DNA of 64,000 nucleotides from JAGRKR01 sp041397725 (GTDB lineage Bacteria; Pseudomonadota; Alphaproteobacteria; Rhizobiales; Hyphomicrobiaceae): positions 62,001 through 126,000 of the forward strand of contig JAWKVZ010000002.1 of NCBI GenBank assembly GCA_041397725.1, given 5' to 3'. The translations under genes were made by a program, and so were the position numbers. The notes beneath the pieces were generated by a model that worked only from the letters and a program-made list of their open reading frames with translations, ran no database searches and was not told the origin of the DNA. This document shows positions 35,127 to 44,088 of this stretch, piece by piece; the stretch's first letter is position 1, and each line of letters begins with the position of its first letter.

Positions 35127-35795
35127 ATGTGGCGTGCGTGTATCTCACTTCTTCTGGTCGTTTGCGTTGCGTTTGTGCTCCAGGCCTGCGGCAGCCGTCA
35201 GCGGTTCGTCGCGAAACCGGAGCCCTGGCGGGCCAGCGAGGAGCGCGCCTGCCTTGCCTCCGGTCTCGTCCGTGAAACCTCCCATGTGCTGGGACGACAG
35301 GCCCTCGGCGGGCCGAGCGCCTGCGGCGCCCTGCGCCCCTTCACGATGTCCGCCGCGATGGGGGGGCGGGTCGCCATGCGACCGGCGGCCACCCTGCGTT
35401 GTCCGATGATCCCGGCGATCGAGGTCTGGGTGCGCGATGTCATCCAGCCCGCCGCCCTTCGCCATCTCCGCCAGCCGGTCGTCGAGCTGAAGGTGGCCTC
35501 GTCCTATGCCTGCCGCCCGATCAACCATGCTTTCGGCGCTCGCCTTTCCGAGCATGGCCGCGCCAACGCGCTGGACGTCTCCGCGTTCATCCTGGCCGAC
35601 GGCCGCCGCATCACCGTCAAGGGCGGCTGGCGCGGCGCGGCCGACGAGCAGGCGTTTCTGAGGGCCGTGCACGGGGGAGCCTGCCGGGTCTTCACGACTG
35701 TGCTCGGGCCGCATGCGGACCGCTTTCACCAGGATCATTTTCATCTTGATCTTGCCCGTCACGGCCGGAATGGCGACGTGCGGATCTGCCGCTGA
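35127..35795 (+). CDS. Extensin family protein (putative peptidoglycan-active, Zn-peptidase-like)
   Basis: The 222-residue protein starts with a hydrophobic leader ending LQACGS, a probable lipobox. The PF06904-type domain follows: CGALRPFTMSAA, SYACRPINHAFG, SEHGRANALDVSAF and HQDHFHLDLARHG. The His/Asp pattern (SEHGRANALD, DHFH) resembles LAS-type zinc D-Ala-D-Ala peptidases, so a cell-wall role is likely. The conserved Cys pairs are present. Confidence 0.86.
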   Translation: MWRACISLLLVVCVAFVLQACGSRQRFVAKPEPWRASEERACLASGLVRETSHVLGRQALGGPSACGALRPFTMSAAMGGRVAMRPAATLRCPMIPAIEVWVRDVIQPAALRHLRQPVVELKVASSYACRPINHAFGARLSEHGRANALDVSAFILADGRRITVKGGWRGAADEQAFLRAVHGGACRVFTTVLGPHADRFHQDHFHLDLARHGRNGDVRICR

Positions 35796-35928
35796 CGCTG
35801 GGCGAGACGCAGCCAGGTCCCGGCTCTGCGGTGGCCGGAAAGGTTGCCCGCCCGCAAACGTTGCCCCGGCAGGACCAATCAGCTAGAACCCGCGCACGTT
35901 GAAAATCGGGCTCGTAGCGAAGTAAATC

Positions 35929-37446
35929 ATGGCGACCAAGGGTCAGACGGGGCGGCCGCTCGCGCGGCTTCCCAGAGGCATGCAGGATGTTGGCGCAGGC
36001 CAGATCCGGGCAGAGCTGCGCATGCTCGATACGATCCGCAAGGTCTACGAGACCTACGGCTTCGAGCCGCTGGAGACGCCGGCCATCGAATACACGGATG
36101 CGCTCGGCAAGTTCCTGCCGGATCAGGATCGGCCGAACGAGGGCGTCTTTTCCTTTCTCGACGACGACGACCAGTGGTTGTCGCTGCGCTACGACCTGAC
36201 GGCGCCGCTGGCCCGTCATGTCGCACAGAATTTCCAGACCCTGGCCAAGCCGTTCCGCCGCTATGCCGTCGGCACCGTCTATCGCAACGAGAAGCCGGGG
36301 CCCGGCCGTTTCCGCCAGTTCACCCAATTCGACGCCGATACCGTCGGCACCGACAACGTCGCTGCGGATGCCGAATGCTGCATGCTGCTGGCCGAGTCGC
36401 TGGAGAAGCTCGGCGTGGCGCGCGGACGCTTCGTCATCAAGCTCAACAACCGCAAGGTTCTCGACGGCGTCCTCGAGGGACTGGGGCTGCCGGCGACCGG
36501 GGCCGCGGCCGAGCGGCGGCGGCTGACCGTGCTGCGGGCCGTCGACAAGATGGACCGCCTCGGTGTCGAGGGCGTCACGGCGTTGCTCGGAGCCGGGCGG
36601 CTCGACGAGTCCGGTGACTTCACGGAAGGCGCCGGGCTCGACGTCGCGGCGATCGATTCTGTGCTGGCCTTCGTGCAATCCGGCGGCCGCTCTCGCGATG
36701 CCGCGCTGGGTGAGCTCGAAAGACTGGTGGCTGCGAGCGAGACCGGCCGGCAGGGCTGGCAGGAGCTCGTAGAGATCGACAGGCTGCTCTCGGCGGCCGG
36801 CTTCGCGACCGATCGCGTCGCCATCGATCCCGGCGTCGTGCGCGGCCTCGAGTATTACACCGGGCCGGTCTTCGAGGCGGAGCTGGTCGGCACGGTCGGG
36901 GCGGACGGCGAGCCGTTGCGTTTCGGATCGGTCGGCAGCGGTGGGCGTTATGACGGCCTGGTGGCCCGCTTCATGGGGCAGCCCGTGCCGGCGACCGGCT
37001 GCTCGATCGGCGTCTCGCGCCTGCAAGCCGCGCTCACGGCGCTGGGCGCCTCGACCGGTGATGGCTTGGGCGACGGTCCGGTCGTGGTGTTGGTGATGGA
37101 CCGAGCCGAGCTCGCCCGCTACCAGCGCATGGCCGGGGAGCTCAGGGCCGCCGGTATTCGCGCCGAGATGTACCTCGGCACGTCCGGCATGAAGGCGCAG
37201 ATGAAATACGCCGATCGCCGCAATGCGCCCTGCGTCGTCATTCAGGGCGGCGACGAGCGCGCCAAGGGCGAGGTGACCATCAAGGATCTGGTCGAGGGCG
37301 CCCGCATGGCTGCCGAGATCAAGGACGCCAAGGAGTGGCGCGAGGGGCGGCCGGCGCAGTTCTCGGTGAGCGAGGACAAGCTGGTGGCCGCGGTGGCCGA
37401 CGTGCTGGCGCGTCACAAGCCGGCAGCGCAAAGTCAGGACCGTTAG
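35929..37446 (+). CDS. hisS: Histidyl-tRNA synthetase
   Basis: This class II aminoacyl-tRNA synthetase charges tRNA-His. The 505-residue protein has motif 1 around FEPLETPAIEYTD, motif 2 YRNEKPGPGRFRQFTQFDAD, the histidine motifs VVRGLEYYTGPVFE and GGRYDGL, and a C-terminal anticodon-binding domain. The long form is typical of Rhizobiales. It is followed after 14 bp by hisZ, its paralogue, in a hisS-hisZ-hisG cluster. Confidence 0.95.
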   Translation: MATKGQTGRPLARLPRGMQDVGAGQIRAELRMLDTIRKVYETYGFEPLETPAIEYTDALGKFLPDQDRPNEGVFSFLDDDDQWLSLRYDLTAPLARHVAQNFQTLAKPFRRYAVGTVYRNEKPGPGRFRQFTQFDADTVGTDNVAADAECCMLLAESLEKLGVARGRFVIKLNNRKVLDGVLEGLGLPATGAAAERRRLTVLRAVDKMDRLGVEGVTALLGAGRLDESGDFTEGAGLDVAAIDSVLAFVQSGGRSRDAALGELERLVAASETGRQGWQELVEIDRLLSAAGFATDRVAIDPGVVRGLEYYTGPVFEAELVGTVGADGEPLRFGSVGSGGRYDGLVARFMGQPVPATGCSIGVSRLQAALTALGASTGDGLGDGPVVVLVMDRAELARYQRMAGELRAAGIRAEMYLGTSGMKAQMKYADRRNAPCVVIQGGDERAKGEVTIKDLVEGARMAAEIKDAKEWREGRPAQFSVSEDKLVAAVADVLARHKPAAQSQDR

Positions 37447-37460
37447 GTCCGGAGCGGAGC

Positions 37461-38639
37461 ATGGCAGCAGAAACGGCGCGAAGATTCCAGGCTCTCGAGG
37501 CACAGGCCGGAGTCATCATGTCGGCCTTCACGGCGGCCGGCTACGAGTTCGTGGCGCCGGCCATCATCCAGCCGGCCGGCGTCTTCCTCGACGTCATCGG
37601 CGAGAACCTGCGGGCCCGCACCTATGTCTTCACTGATCCGGAAGGCGAGGAGCTTTGTCTGCGCCCCGATCTGACGGTGCCGACCTGCCGGCTGCATATG
37701 GAGCGACACCCGAGCGCCGACGTGCGTGCGCGCTATTGCTACAATGGCCCGGCGTTCCGTTTCCAGCCCGGCGGCGGCAGCGTCGTGCACCCGCGGGAAT
37801 TCCGCCAGGCCGGCATCGAGAGCTTCGCCGCGAGCGATCGCGAGAAGGCCGAGGCCGAGGTTGTGGCTCTCATCGTCTCCGCGCTCAAGGAGGCGGGGCT
37901 CGAGCAGATGAAGATCCGGATCGGCGATCTCGGGCTTTTCCGGGCGCTGCTCGATGCGGTCGACATGCCGGAGCGCTGGCGCCGTCGTCTGCGCCATCAG
38001 TTCTGGCGACCGGAAGCCTTTCAACAGAGCCTCCAGGCCCTCGTCGATTCGCCGTCGCACTCGGCCGCGGGCCTGCCGCCCGAGCTCCTGGGCGTCATCG
38101 ACTCCGAGCGCCCGCGCGAGGCCGAGGAGGCCGTCGCCAGCTATCTGGCGAACGCTGGCATCGAGCTGATCGGCGCGCGTACGATTGCGGAGATCGCCGA
38201 GAACCTCCTGACAGCCGCCGCCGACGCCAAGGCCGATCCGCTGCCGCAGGCGGCCGCCGACCTGATCGAGGCCTACGTCGGTGTGACGGCGCCGCCGAAG
38301 GCCGCCTGGGCGCGGCTGCGTGACATCATGAACGAGCGCAACGTCGATATCTCAGACGCCCTCGACACCTTCCGGCGCCGGCTCGATCTGCTGGCCCAGC
38401 AGGGCGTCGAGATCTCGCACTGCGAGTTCTCCGGCGATTTCGGACGGTCGCTCGAGTACTACACCGGCTTCGTGTTCGAGATCGTCTCGCCGCTGCTCGG
38501 GCCGGAAAGCCCGATCGCCGGCGGTGGCCGCTATGATGGGCTGCTGCGCTCGGTCGGGGCCCCGCACGATGTGCCGGCCGTGGGCTCGGCCATTCACACT
38601 GAGCGTCTGCTCGAGGCGGTCACGGGGGAAAGCGCATGA
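37461..38639 (+). CDS. hisZ: ATP phosphoribosyltransferase regulatory subunit
   Basis: HisZ is a catalytically dead HisS homologue that, with short HisG, forms the hetero-octameric first enzyme of histidine biosynthesis. The 392-residue protein keeps class II features (LCLRPDLTVPTCRL, AFRFQPGGGSVVHPREFRQAGIE, SLEYYTGFVFE, GGRYDGLL). The ATG follows a GGAGCGGAG site. Its stop overlaps the hisG start by ATGA. Confidence 0.93.
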   Translation: MAAETARRFQALEAQAGVIMSAFTAAGYEFVAPAIIQPAGVFLDVIGENLRARTYVFTDPEGEELCLRPDLTVPTCRLHMERHPSADVRARYCYNGPAFRFQPGGGSVVHPREFRQAGIESFAASDREKAEAEVVALIVSALKEAGLEQMKIRIGDLGLFRALLDAVDMPERWRRRLRHQFWRPEAFQQSLQALVDSPSHSAAGLPPELLGVIDSERPREAEEAVASYLANAGIELIGARTIAEIAENLLTAAADAKADPLPQAAADLIEAYVGVTAPPKAAWARLRDIMNERNVDISDALDTFRRRLDLLAQQGVEISHCEFSGDFGRSLEYYTGFVFEIVSPLLGPESPIAGGGRYDGLLRSVGAPHDVPAVGSAIHTERLLEAVTGESA

Positions 38640-39334
38640 CGGACAAGCTCGTCTTCGCCGTGCCGTCCAAGGGCCGCATGATGGAGCAGACCACCGCGGC
38701 GCTGCTCGCCTGCGGGCTCGAATTGCGTAAGGTCGGCAGCGAGCGTGGCTATCGCGGTGAGATCGAGGGCTTCCCCAATATCGATGTCGCCTACGTCTCC
38801 GCCTCCGAGATCGCGCAGTTTCTCAAGACCGGTCAGATTCACCTCGGCATCACCGGCGAGGATCTGGTGCGCGAGGCCATGATCAATGCGGACGAGCGCG
38901 TCAGCTTCCTGAAGCGGCTCGGCTACGGTCACGCCGACGTCGTGGTCGCAGTGCCGGCGTGCTGGATCGACGTGCGCCACATGTCCGACCTCGAGGAGAT
39001 GGCCGTCGCCTTCCGGCGCGTGCACGGGCGGCGGCTGCGCGTTGCCACGAAGTTCACGAACCTGACCCGGCAGTTCTTTGCCCACAAGGGCGTCTCGAGC
39101 TATCGCATCGTCGAGAGCCTCGGCGCCACCGAGGGCACGCCGGCGAGCGGCACGTCGGATCTGATCGTCGATATCACGTCCTCCGGTGCCACCCTGCGGG
39201 CGAACGGGCTCAAGGTTCTCGATGACGGCCTCATCCTGAAGAGCGAGGCGAACCTGATCGCTTCCAAGGCTGCGGAATGGTCGCCGGCGGCGCGCGAGGC
39301 CGAGAACGAGATCATGGCCCGCCTCGGAGCCTGA
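38636..39334 (+). CDS. hisG: ATP phosphoribosyltransferase, short form
   Basis: HisG catalyses ATP plus PRPP to phosphoribosyl-ATP. The 232-residue length marks the short form that needs HisZ. It shows FAVPSKGRMMEQT, LGITGEDLVRE, KFTNLTRQFF and the PRPP loop region SGTSDLIVDITSSGATLRAN. It is translationally coupled to hisZ. The usual C-terminal allosteric domain of long HisG is absent, as expected. Confidence 0.94.
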   Translation: MTDKLVFAVPSKGRMMEQTTAALLACGLELRKVGSERGYRGEIEGFPNIDVAYVSASEIAQFLKTGQIHLGITGEDLVREAMINADERVSFLKRLGYGHADVVVAVPACWIDVRHMSDLEEMAVAFRRVHGRRLRVATKFTNLTRQFFAHKGVSSYRIVESLGATEGTPASGTSDLIVDITSSGATLRANGLKVLDDGLILKSEANLIASKAAEWSPAAREAENEIMARLGA

Positions 39335-39432
39335 TGCATGCGCCGCCCGGCTCTGCCATAGTAGGGCGCCGCAAAGGCAGGGGTGCCGCCTTGTCCGGTT
39401 GTGAAACGCACGTGGTCACGCAAGAGGGGTTC

Positions 39433-40707
39433 ATGCGCAGAGCTGTTGTCGTCATTCTCGATGGGTTGCGCCGCGATCTGATCCGGCCGGATCTGACGCC
39501 GAACCTCGTGGCCCTGTCGAAGCGCGCCACGCAGTTCACCGGCTATCGCTCGGCCTTCCCGTCTGCGACGCGCGTCGTCTCCGCGACGTTTGCCACGGGA
39601 TGCCGGCCGGCGCGCCACGAGCTTCAGGGCAATGCGCTCGCTCTCATCGAAGACGGCAAGCTGGTCGTGCACGACGCCGGCCATCCTGAGTTCCTCCAGC
39701 ACAAGCGCGAGGTCACGGGCTGCTCTCTGGCGGTTCCCACGATGGCCGAACGCCTGAGCGAGGCTGGCGGCTTCATCTCGTTCTCGAACGTCTCGCCAGG
39801 GGCCGCGTTCGCGCACGATCCCGACGGCTTCGGCTGGGTCTATCACCGGGCGGGCTCCTATGGACCCGGTCGGGAGCGGCTGCCCGAGGCCGACTGGCTC
39901 AAGGGGGAGACGAGCGTTGCCGGCGACGCGGCCATGGCCGATCGCTTCATCGCCGAGGTGCTGCAGGAGCGCCGTCCGGCTCTGGCGCAGATCTGGTTCG
40001 GCGAGCCCGACCAGACGCAGCACAACGCGCCGCTCGGCTCCCCGCGCCATCTCGATGTCCTGCGAGGCAGCGACCAGACGGCGGGCCGGCTCATCGAAGC
40101 GGTCGAGGCTCTGCGAGCCGAGGGCGACGACATTCTGCTCATCGTCGGCGCCGACCATGGCCATCAGACCATCTCCGGCATGATCGATGTCGAGGCGGAG
40201 CTCGTGGCGGCGGGCATCAAGGAGGGCGCCGGCTCCGGAGACATCGTCGCGGTCTCGAGTGGAACGTCGAGCCTCATCTACGTGCACCCGGACAGGATCG
40301 ACCTGATCCCGGCGCTCGGAGAGTTCCTCGCGAGCGCGCCGTGGGCCGGCGAGGTGATCTCGGCGGACGACTTCGAGCGCGTCGGACAGGCCGCCCACCA
40401 GGGCCTGGCGTACGCGGTCTCCATGCAGGCCGACGAGGAGCCGAACGAGTACGGCGTTCCCGGCCGCAGCCTGATCGCCATGCCGGCGTCGGGCAAGGCG
40501 AAGGACATCGGCTGCGGTCAGCATGGTGGTCTCGCGCGCTACGAGCAGGCCCCCTTCCTGATGATTTCGGGGGAGGGGTTCGGCGAAGGGCAGGAGGTCG
40601 GCGACGAGGTGAGCGTCATCGACATCGCGCCGACCATCCTGGCGCACCTCGGGGTCGAGGCCGAGGGCATGGATGGACAGGTGTTGCAGGGGATGGCCGC
40701 AGCCTGA
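39433..40707 (+). CDS. Alkaline phosphatase superfamily phosphodiesterase/pyrophosphatase-like enzyme
   Basis: This 424-residue protein begins RRAVVVILDGLRRDL, where the first metal Asp sits, followed by SAFPSATRVVSATFATG with the nucleophile Thr/Ser position, and DDILLIVGADHGHQT with metal Asp/His. It ends with IAPTILAHLGV. This is the NPP/AP superfamily layout (PF01663). It is likely a cytoplasmic or non-exported phosphodiesterase, as no signal peptide is seen. AAGAGGGG supports the ATG. It follows hisG by 98 bp, but no link to histidine synthesis is evident. Confidence 0.84.
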   Translation: MRRAVVVILDGLRRDLIRPDLTPNLVALSKRATQFTGYRSAFPSATRVVSATFATGCRPARHELQGNALALIEDGKLVVHDAGHPEFLQHKREVTGCSLAVPTMAERLSEAGGFISFSNVSPGAAFAHDPDGFGWVYHRAGSYGPGRERLPEADWLKGETSVAGDAAMADRFIAEVLQERRPALAQIWFGEPDQTQHNAPLGSPRHLDVLRGSDQTAGRLIEAVEALRAEGDDILLIVGADHGHQTISGMIDVEAELVAAGIKEGAGSGDIVAVSSGTSSLIYVHPDRIDLIPALGEFLASAPWAGEVISADDFERVGQAAHQGLAYAVSMQADEEPNEYGVPGRSLIAMPASGKAKDIGCGQHGGLARYEQAPFLMISGEGFGEGQEVGDEVSVIDIAPTILAHLGVEAEGMDGQVLQGMAAA

Positions 40708-41043
40708 GTGAGGAAGAGAGCAGGGGACACGCAGGCGTTTGCCGGCCTTGGCCCTGACACGTTCCTGTCGTAGGAGGCGCAGAGGAAAACTCTGTGGCGA
40801 GGTGTGGCGGCGGCATGAACCGACACTGTCTCGCTTGTTCAGATCGAATTCATGCAAGAGGCGTTATCATTGTTCAATGCTGCCCGTTTCCTGAATGACA
40901 ATTCAGGCTCTTGGCGGGCCGCGGGAATTTGATCGGTCTGGCGGGCACGGACGTCTTGCAATGCCCTCGCGGCAGGCCATATCGCAGAGCGGTGAGAGCG
41001 TCAGGACGCTACGCAGCGACCGCAGACGTGAGACGAGGAGGCG
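40708..41043. other. Intergenic region upstream of small secreted protein
   Basis: No gene supported. It contains a hairpin-forming inverted repeat CCTGAAT-GACA-ATTCAGG at 40890-40907 within a locally AT-richer stretch, suitable for an operator or an RNA stem. The AT-richer part probably holds the promoter of the downstream small gene. Confidence 0.4.
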
Positions 41044-41319
41044 ATGATGAGGATGATCCGAACCTGTGCCGGTCTGGTCGTGGCTCTTGGTTTCGGCGTT
41101 TCGCTCGCCACGCCCGTGCAGGCGAACAGCGTCTGCGACTGGTACGTCAAAGAGGCCCTGCGCCAGCAGCAGAGCAACGTGCAGAAGCGCTGCAACTACC
41201 GCGGCGGGGAATGGAGCGCCGATCCTGCCTATCACATGCGCTGGTGCCAGGGCGTGGCCCCCAACGCCGCCCGGGCCTTGAAGGCGAAGCGCGACGCCGA
41301 CCTCCAGCGCTGCCGCTGA
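41044..41319 (+). CDS. Small exported cysteine-containing protein, unknown function
   Basis: This 91-residue protein has a clear signal peptide (AGLVVALGFGVSLATPVQA) and a mature part of about 63 residues with four Cys (SVCDWY, KRCNYR, RWCQGV, LQRC), suggesting two disulfides. The rest is charged and helical. GAGGAGGCG directly before two ATG codons is an excellent ribosome-binding site, and a terminator follows, so it is probably a real single-gene unit. I do not recognise the family. Confidence 0.75.
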   Translation: MMRMIRTCAGLVVALGFGVSLATPVQANSVCDWYVKEALRQQQSNVQKRCNYRGGEWSADPAYHMRWCQGVAPNAARALKAKRDADLQRCR

Positions 41320-41386
41320 TCTGCGGAGGGCGCGAGCCGCCTCCCGCGACTTTCGCCGACAAGGATCTTCCGCCCCGAGGATTTCG

Positions 41387-41417
41387 AGCGCCCCCTTCGC
41401 AGGAAGCGGGGCGCTTT
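41387..41417 (+). terminator. Terminator after small secreted protein
   Basis: AGCGCCCCCTTC pairs with GAAGcGGGGCGCT (one bulged base) around a GCAG loop and is followed by TTTGCT. It ends right at the stop of the convergent molybdenum hydroxylase gene and may serve both. Confidence 0.75.
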
Positions 41418-41418
41418 G

Positions 41419-43524
41419 CTATACGAAGGCGGCGGCGAGCCCGTCGCGCGTCAGGGGCAGCGCGGTCAGCCTCACACCCGAAGCGCGCTTGATGGCATTG
41501 CCGACCGCTGCCGCCATGGGGCCGAGCGATGCTTCGCCGACGCCGAGCGGGCGCAATGCGTCGGCTTCGACGATCTCCACGGTGATCTCGGGAACCTCCG
41601 AGAAGTGCAGGATCGGATAGCTCTCCCAGTCGCGCGTGGTGATGCGCTCGCCGTCGAAGCGTACGGCCTCCTTCAGCGTCCAGCTCAGGGCCTGCACCAT
41701 CCCGCCCTCGATCTGGTTGGCGATCCCGTCGGGGTTGATGGCCTCTCCGGCATCGACGACGGCCCAGGCGCGGGGCACGCGGATATCGTCGGCGAGCACC
41801 ACTTCGGCGGCGACGGCGCAATAGGCGCTGCGGTTCTTGTACTGCGCGAAGCCGAGCCCGAGCGCCCGGTCGTCCGCGGCTTCGCCCGGCCAGCCCGCCA
41901 GCTCCGCGACGCGTGAGAGCACATGGCGTGCGCGTGCGTCCTCGAGATGCGCGAGGCGCAGGGCCAGCGGGTCCTGGCCGAGGGCGTCCGCCACGTCGTC
42001 CATCAGGCATTCCAGCGCGAAGATGTTGATGTAGTGCCCGAGACCGCGCAGCGACGAGGTGCGGTACGGCAAGTGCGTAGCGATGCGCTTGGCGACGCGT
42101 ACGTTGGGGATGCGGTAGAGGGGCACGGCATTGCGATCGGCGCCGCCGCCGCGGCCTGGCGGGATGTCCTCGGCGGGCGGCGGCGGAAACGGCTTGGCCA
42201 GATGCTCGGCGGCGAGCAGGTTGGCGCCGCCGCTGCGACCGGGACGGCGTCCATGCGGCTGGCTCGCGACATCGACGGACAGCGCCGCGATGCGCCCGTC
42301 CGCCCCTATCGTCGCCTCCGCCGTCGTGACCATGGCCGAGCCCGTCGGGGCGCTGGCGATCTCGTCTTCACGCTGCCAGAGCACGCGGACGGGCCGACCC
42401 CGAAAGGCCCGGGCCAGCAGCGCCGCGTCGAGCGCGACATCGTCGGCACCGTTGTGTCCATAAGCGCCCGCGCCCGGAACATGCACCACCGTCACCTGCT
42501 CCGGCGCGATGCCGAGGACCATGGCCAGCGCACCGCGCAGGGGATAAACGCCCTGCGTGCTCGACAGCACCGTGACGCCTGCGTCCGACCACTGGGCGAG
42601 GGCGCAGGACAGCCCGATCGAGGCGTGCGAGATGTGCGGGCGCGAGGCCGTGAGGGAGATGCGCGTGCCCGCGACCGAGCCGACGTCGCCGGTGTCGTGG
42701 ACCAGCTGAGGGGCGCCGTCGTTCGCGGCGACCGCGGCGATGGGGTCGGCGGGCGCGGGGGGCGGGTTCGACCACCGCGCCATCCCGCCGGCGCGGGCAA
42801 GCGCTGCAAGCGCCTGCATCTCGGTCTCGGCGACGATGCCGACGAAGGAGCCGTCGACGACGACACCGAGCACGCCGGGCATGGTCTCGACGCCGGTGAA
42901 GTCCGCAGACACGAGCCGCGCAGACGGCGAAGGCGGACGCAGCACGCGGGCGTGCAGCAGACCCGGCAGCTTCAGGTCCTGGATGAAGCCGCCAGCCCCC
43001 TTCAGCTTCACAGGCATGTCGAGGCGCGGCAGCGAGGTGCCGACGAGGCGATGCGCCGACTTCGCTTTCGGCGCTGCATGATCGCGCACGGGCACGGCGA
43101 GATCGACCGCCGGCGCCAGTGTCCAGTAGGTGAGGTCGGTCGGCTCGCCGTCCCGCAGGATGGCGCCGTCGCTGACGCTGAGCTGCTCCGGCGCCGCCTG
43201 CAGGAGCTTGGCGGCCTCGGCCAGAAGCACGTGTCGTGCGGCCGAGGCGGCGAGGCGCAGGGTCGTGCCCCCCACTTCCACCGACTTGCTCGAGGTCGTC
43301 ATGCCCTCATCGGGGCTTTCGCTGGTGTTGCCGGCGATGAGCCGGCAGCGCTCGGGCGCGATGTCGAGTTCCTCGGCTGCCATCTGCACGAGCGCCGTGG
43401 CGATGCCCTGGCCGATTTCGACCTTGCCGGAGCGCAGGCGCACACAGCCGTCGGCGTCGAACGACACCCATTGGACGATCTGCGGGTAGCTCTCGAGGCT
43501 TTCCGTGCTGAGGGGCTTGGTCAT
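41419..43524 (-). CDS. Molybdopterin-binding subunit of a xanthine-dehydrogenase-family hydroxylase (IorB/NicB-like)
   Basis: The 701-residue large subunit hydroxylates a heteroaromatic or aldehyde using water. Near the start it has RSGKVEIGQGIATALVQM; later GAGAYGHNGADDVALDA and RPVRVLWQREDE, and THLPYRTSSLRGLGHYINIFALE. The end has the conserved catalytic Glu in GVGEASLGPMAAAVGNA. There is no FAD subunit, so electrons probably pass to a cytochrome via the 2Fe-2S subunit. Its ATG overlaps the stop of that subunit gene (ATGA). The substrate is unknown. Confidence 0.88.
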   Translation of the reverse strand: MTKPLSTESLESYPQIVQWVSFDADGCVRLRSGKVEIGQGIATALVQMAAEELDIAPERCRLIAGNTSESPDEGMTTSSKSVEVGGTTLRLAASAARHVLLAEAAKLLQAAPEQLSVSDGAILRDGEPTDLTYWTLAPAVDLAVPVRDHAAPKAKSAHRLVGTSLPRLDMPVKLKGAGGFIQDLKLPGLLHARVLRPPSPSARLVSADFTGVETMPGVLGVVVDGSFVGIVAETEMQALAALARAGGMARWSNPPPAPADPIAAVAANDGAPQLVHDTGDVGSVAGTRISLTASRPHISHASIGLSCALAQWSDAGVTVLSSTQGVYPLRGALAMVLGIAPEQVTVVHVPGAGAYGHNGADDVALDAALLARAFRGRPVRVLWQREDEIASAPTGSAMVTTAEATIGADGRIAALSVDVASQPHGRRPGRSGGANLLAAEHLAKPFPPPPAEDIPPGRGGGADRNAVPLYRIPNVRVAKRIATHLPYRTSSLRGLGHYINIFALECLMDDVADALGQDPLALRLAHLEDARARHVLSRVAELAGWPGEAADDRALGLGFAQYKNRSAYCAVAAEVVLADDIRVPRAWAVVDAGEAINPDGIANQIEGGMVQALSWTLKEAVRFDGERITTRDWESYPILHFSEVPEITVEIVEADALRPLGVGEASLGPMAAAVGNAIKRASGVRLTALPLTRDGLAAAFV

Positions 43525-44003
43525 GCGCCGCGCGCCTCCGCCATGGCGCGGCCGGCGGCCACGAGCGCGTTGAGCACGCGAGGATGCGCGCCACAGCGGC
43601 AGAGATTGCCATCGAGGAACGCCGCGATCTGGCGGCGGCTGGCGCGTGGGTTCTTCTCCAGCAGGGCCTTTGCCCGCATCATGATGCCGGAGAGGCAGAA
43701 GCCGCACTGACCGATGCCGGCCTCGATGAGCGCCTGCTGCAGCGGATGCCATTGGTCGTCATGGGCGAGCCCCTCGACGGTTTCGACCCGCCGGCCGGCG
43801 ATCGCGGACATGGGCATCATGCACGCCCGGTGCGGCGCGCCGTCGATGATGATCGTGCAGCTTCCGCAACGGCCGTCACAGCAGCCGCAGCGCGTGCCGA
43901 CAAGGCCGAGGTCGTTGCGCAGCACGTGGACGAGCAGCGCATCGGGCTCCGTCGCGACCTCGACCGCTCGTCCGTTGACGACAAAACGCATGCTGCCAAC
44001 CAT
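43521..44003 (-). CDS. 2Fe-2S subunit of the molybdenum hydroxylase
   Basis: This 160-residue subunit has a plant-type ferredoxin cluster (RCGCCDGRCGSC with a later Cys in HRACMM) and the second helical [2Fe-2S] domain (QCGFCLSG...LCRCGAHPR), as in IorA/NicA/CoxS. It passes electrons from molybdopterin outwards. The start used has a GAAGG site; Met at 43991 is an alternative. It lies 85 bp after the zinc-free dehydrogenase gene on the same strand. Confidence 0.9.
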   Translation of the reverse strand: MVGSMRFVVNGRAVEVATEPDALLVHVLRNDLGLVGTRCGCCDGRCGSCTIIIDGAPHRACMMPMSAIAGRRVETVEGLAHDDQWHPLQQALIEAGIGQCGFCLSGIMMRAKALLEKNPRASRRQIAAFLDGNLCRCGAHPRVLNALVAAGRAMAEARGA

Positions 44004-44088
44004 GGCCTTCGTCCCTCTGTCTGCCTCGCGCTGTGTGCGCAATTCAAGTCGTGACCGACACGCGCCGTTCCGTCGTAGCTTGCCCGCT

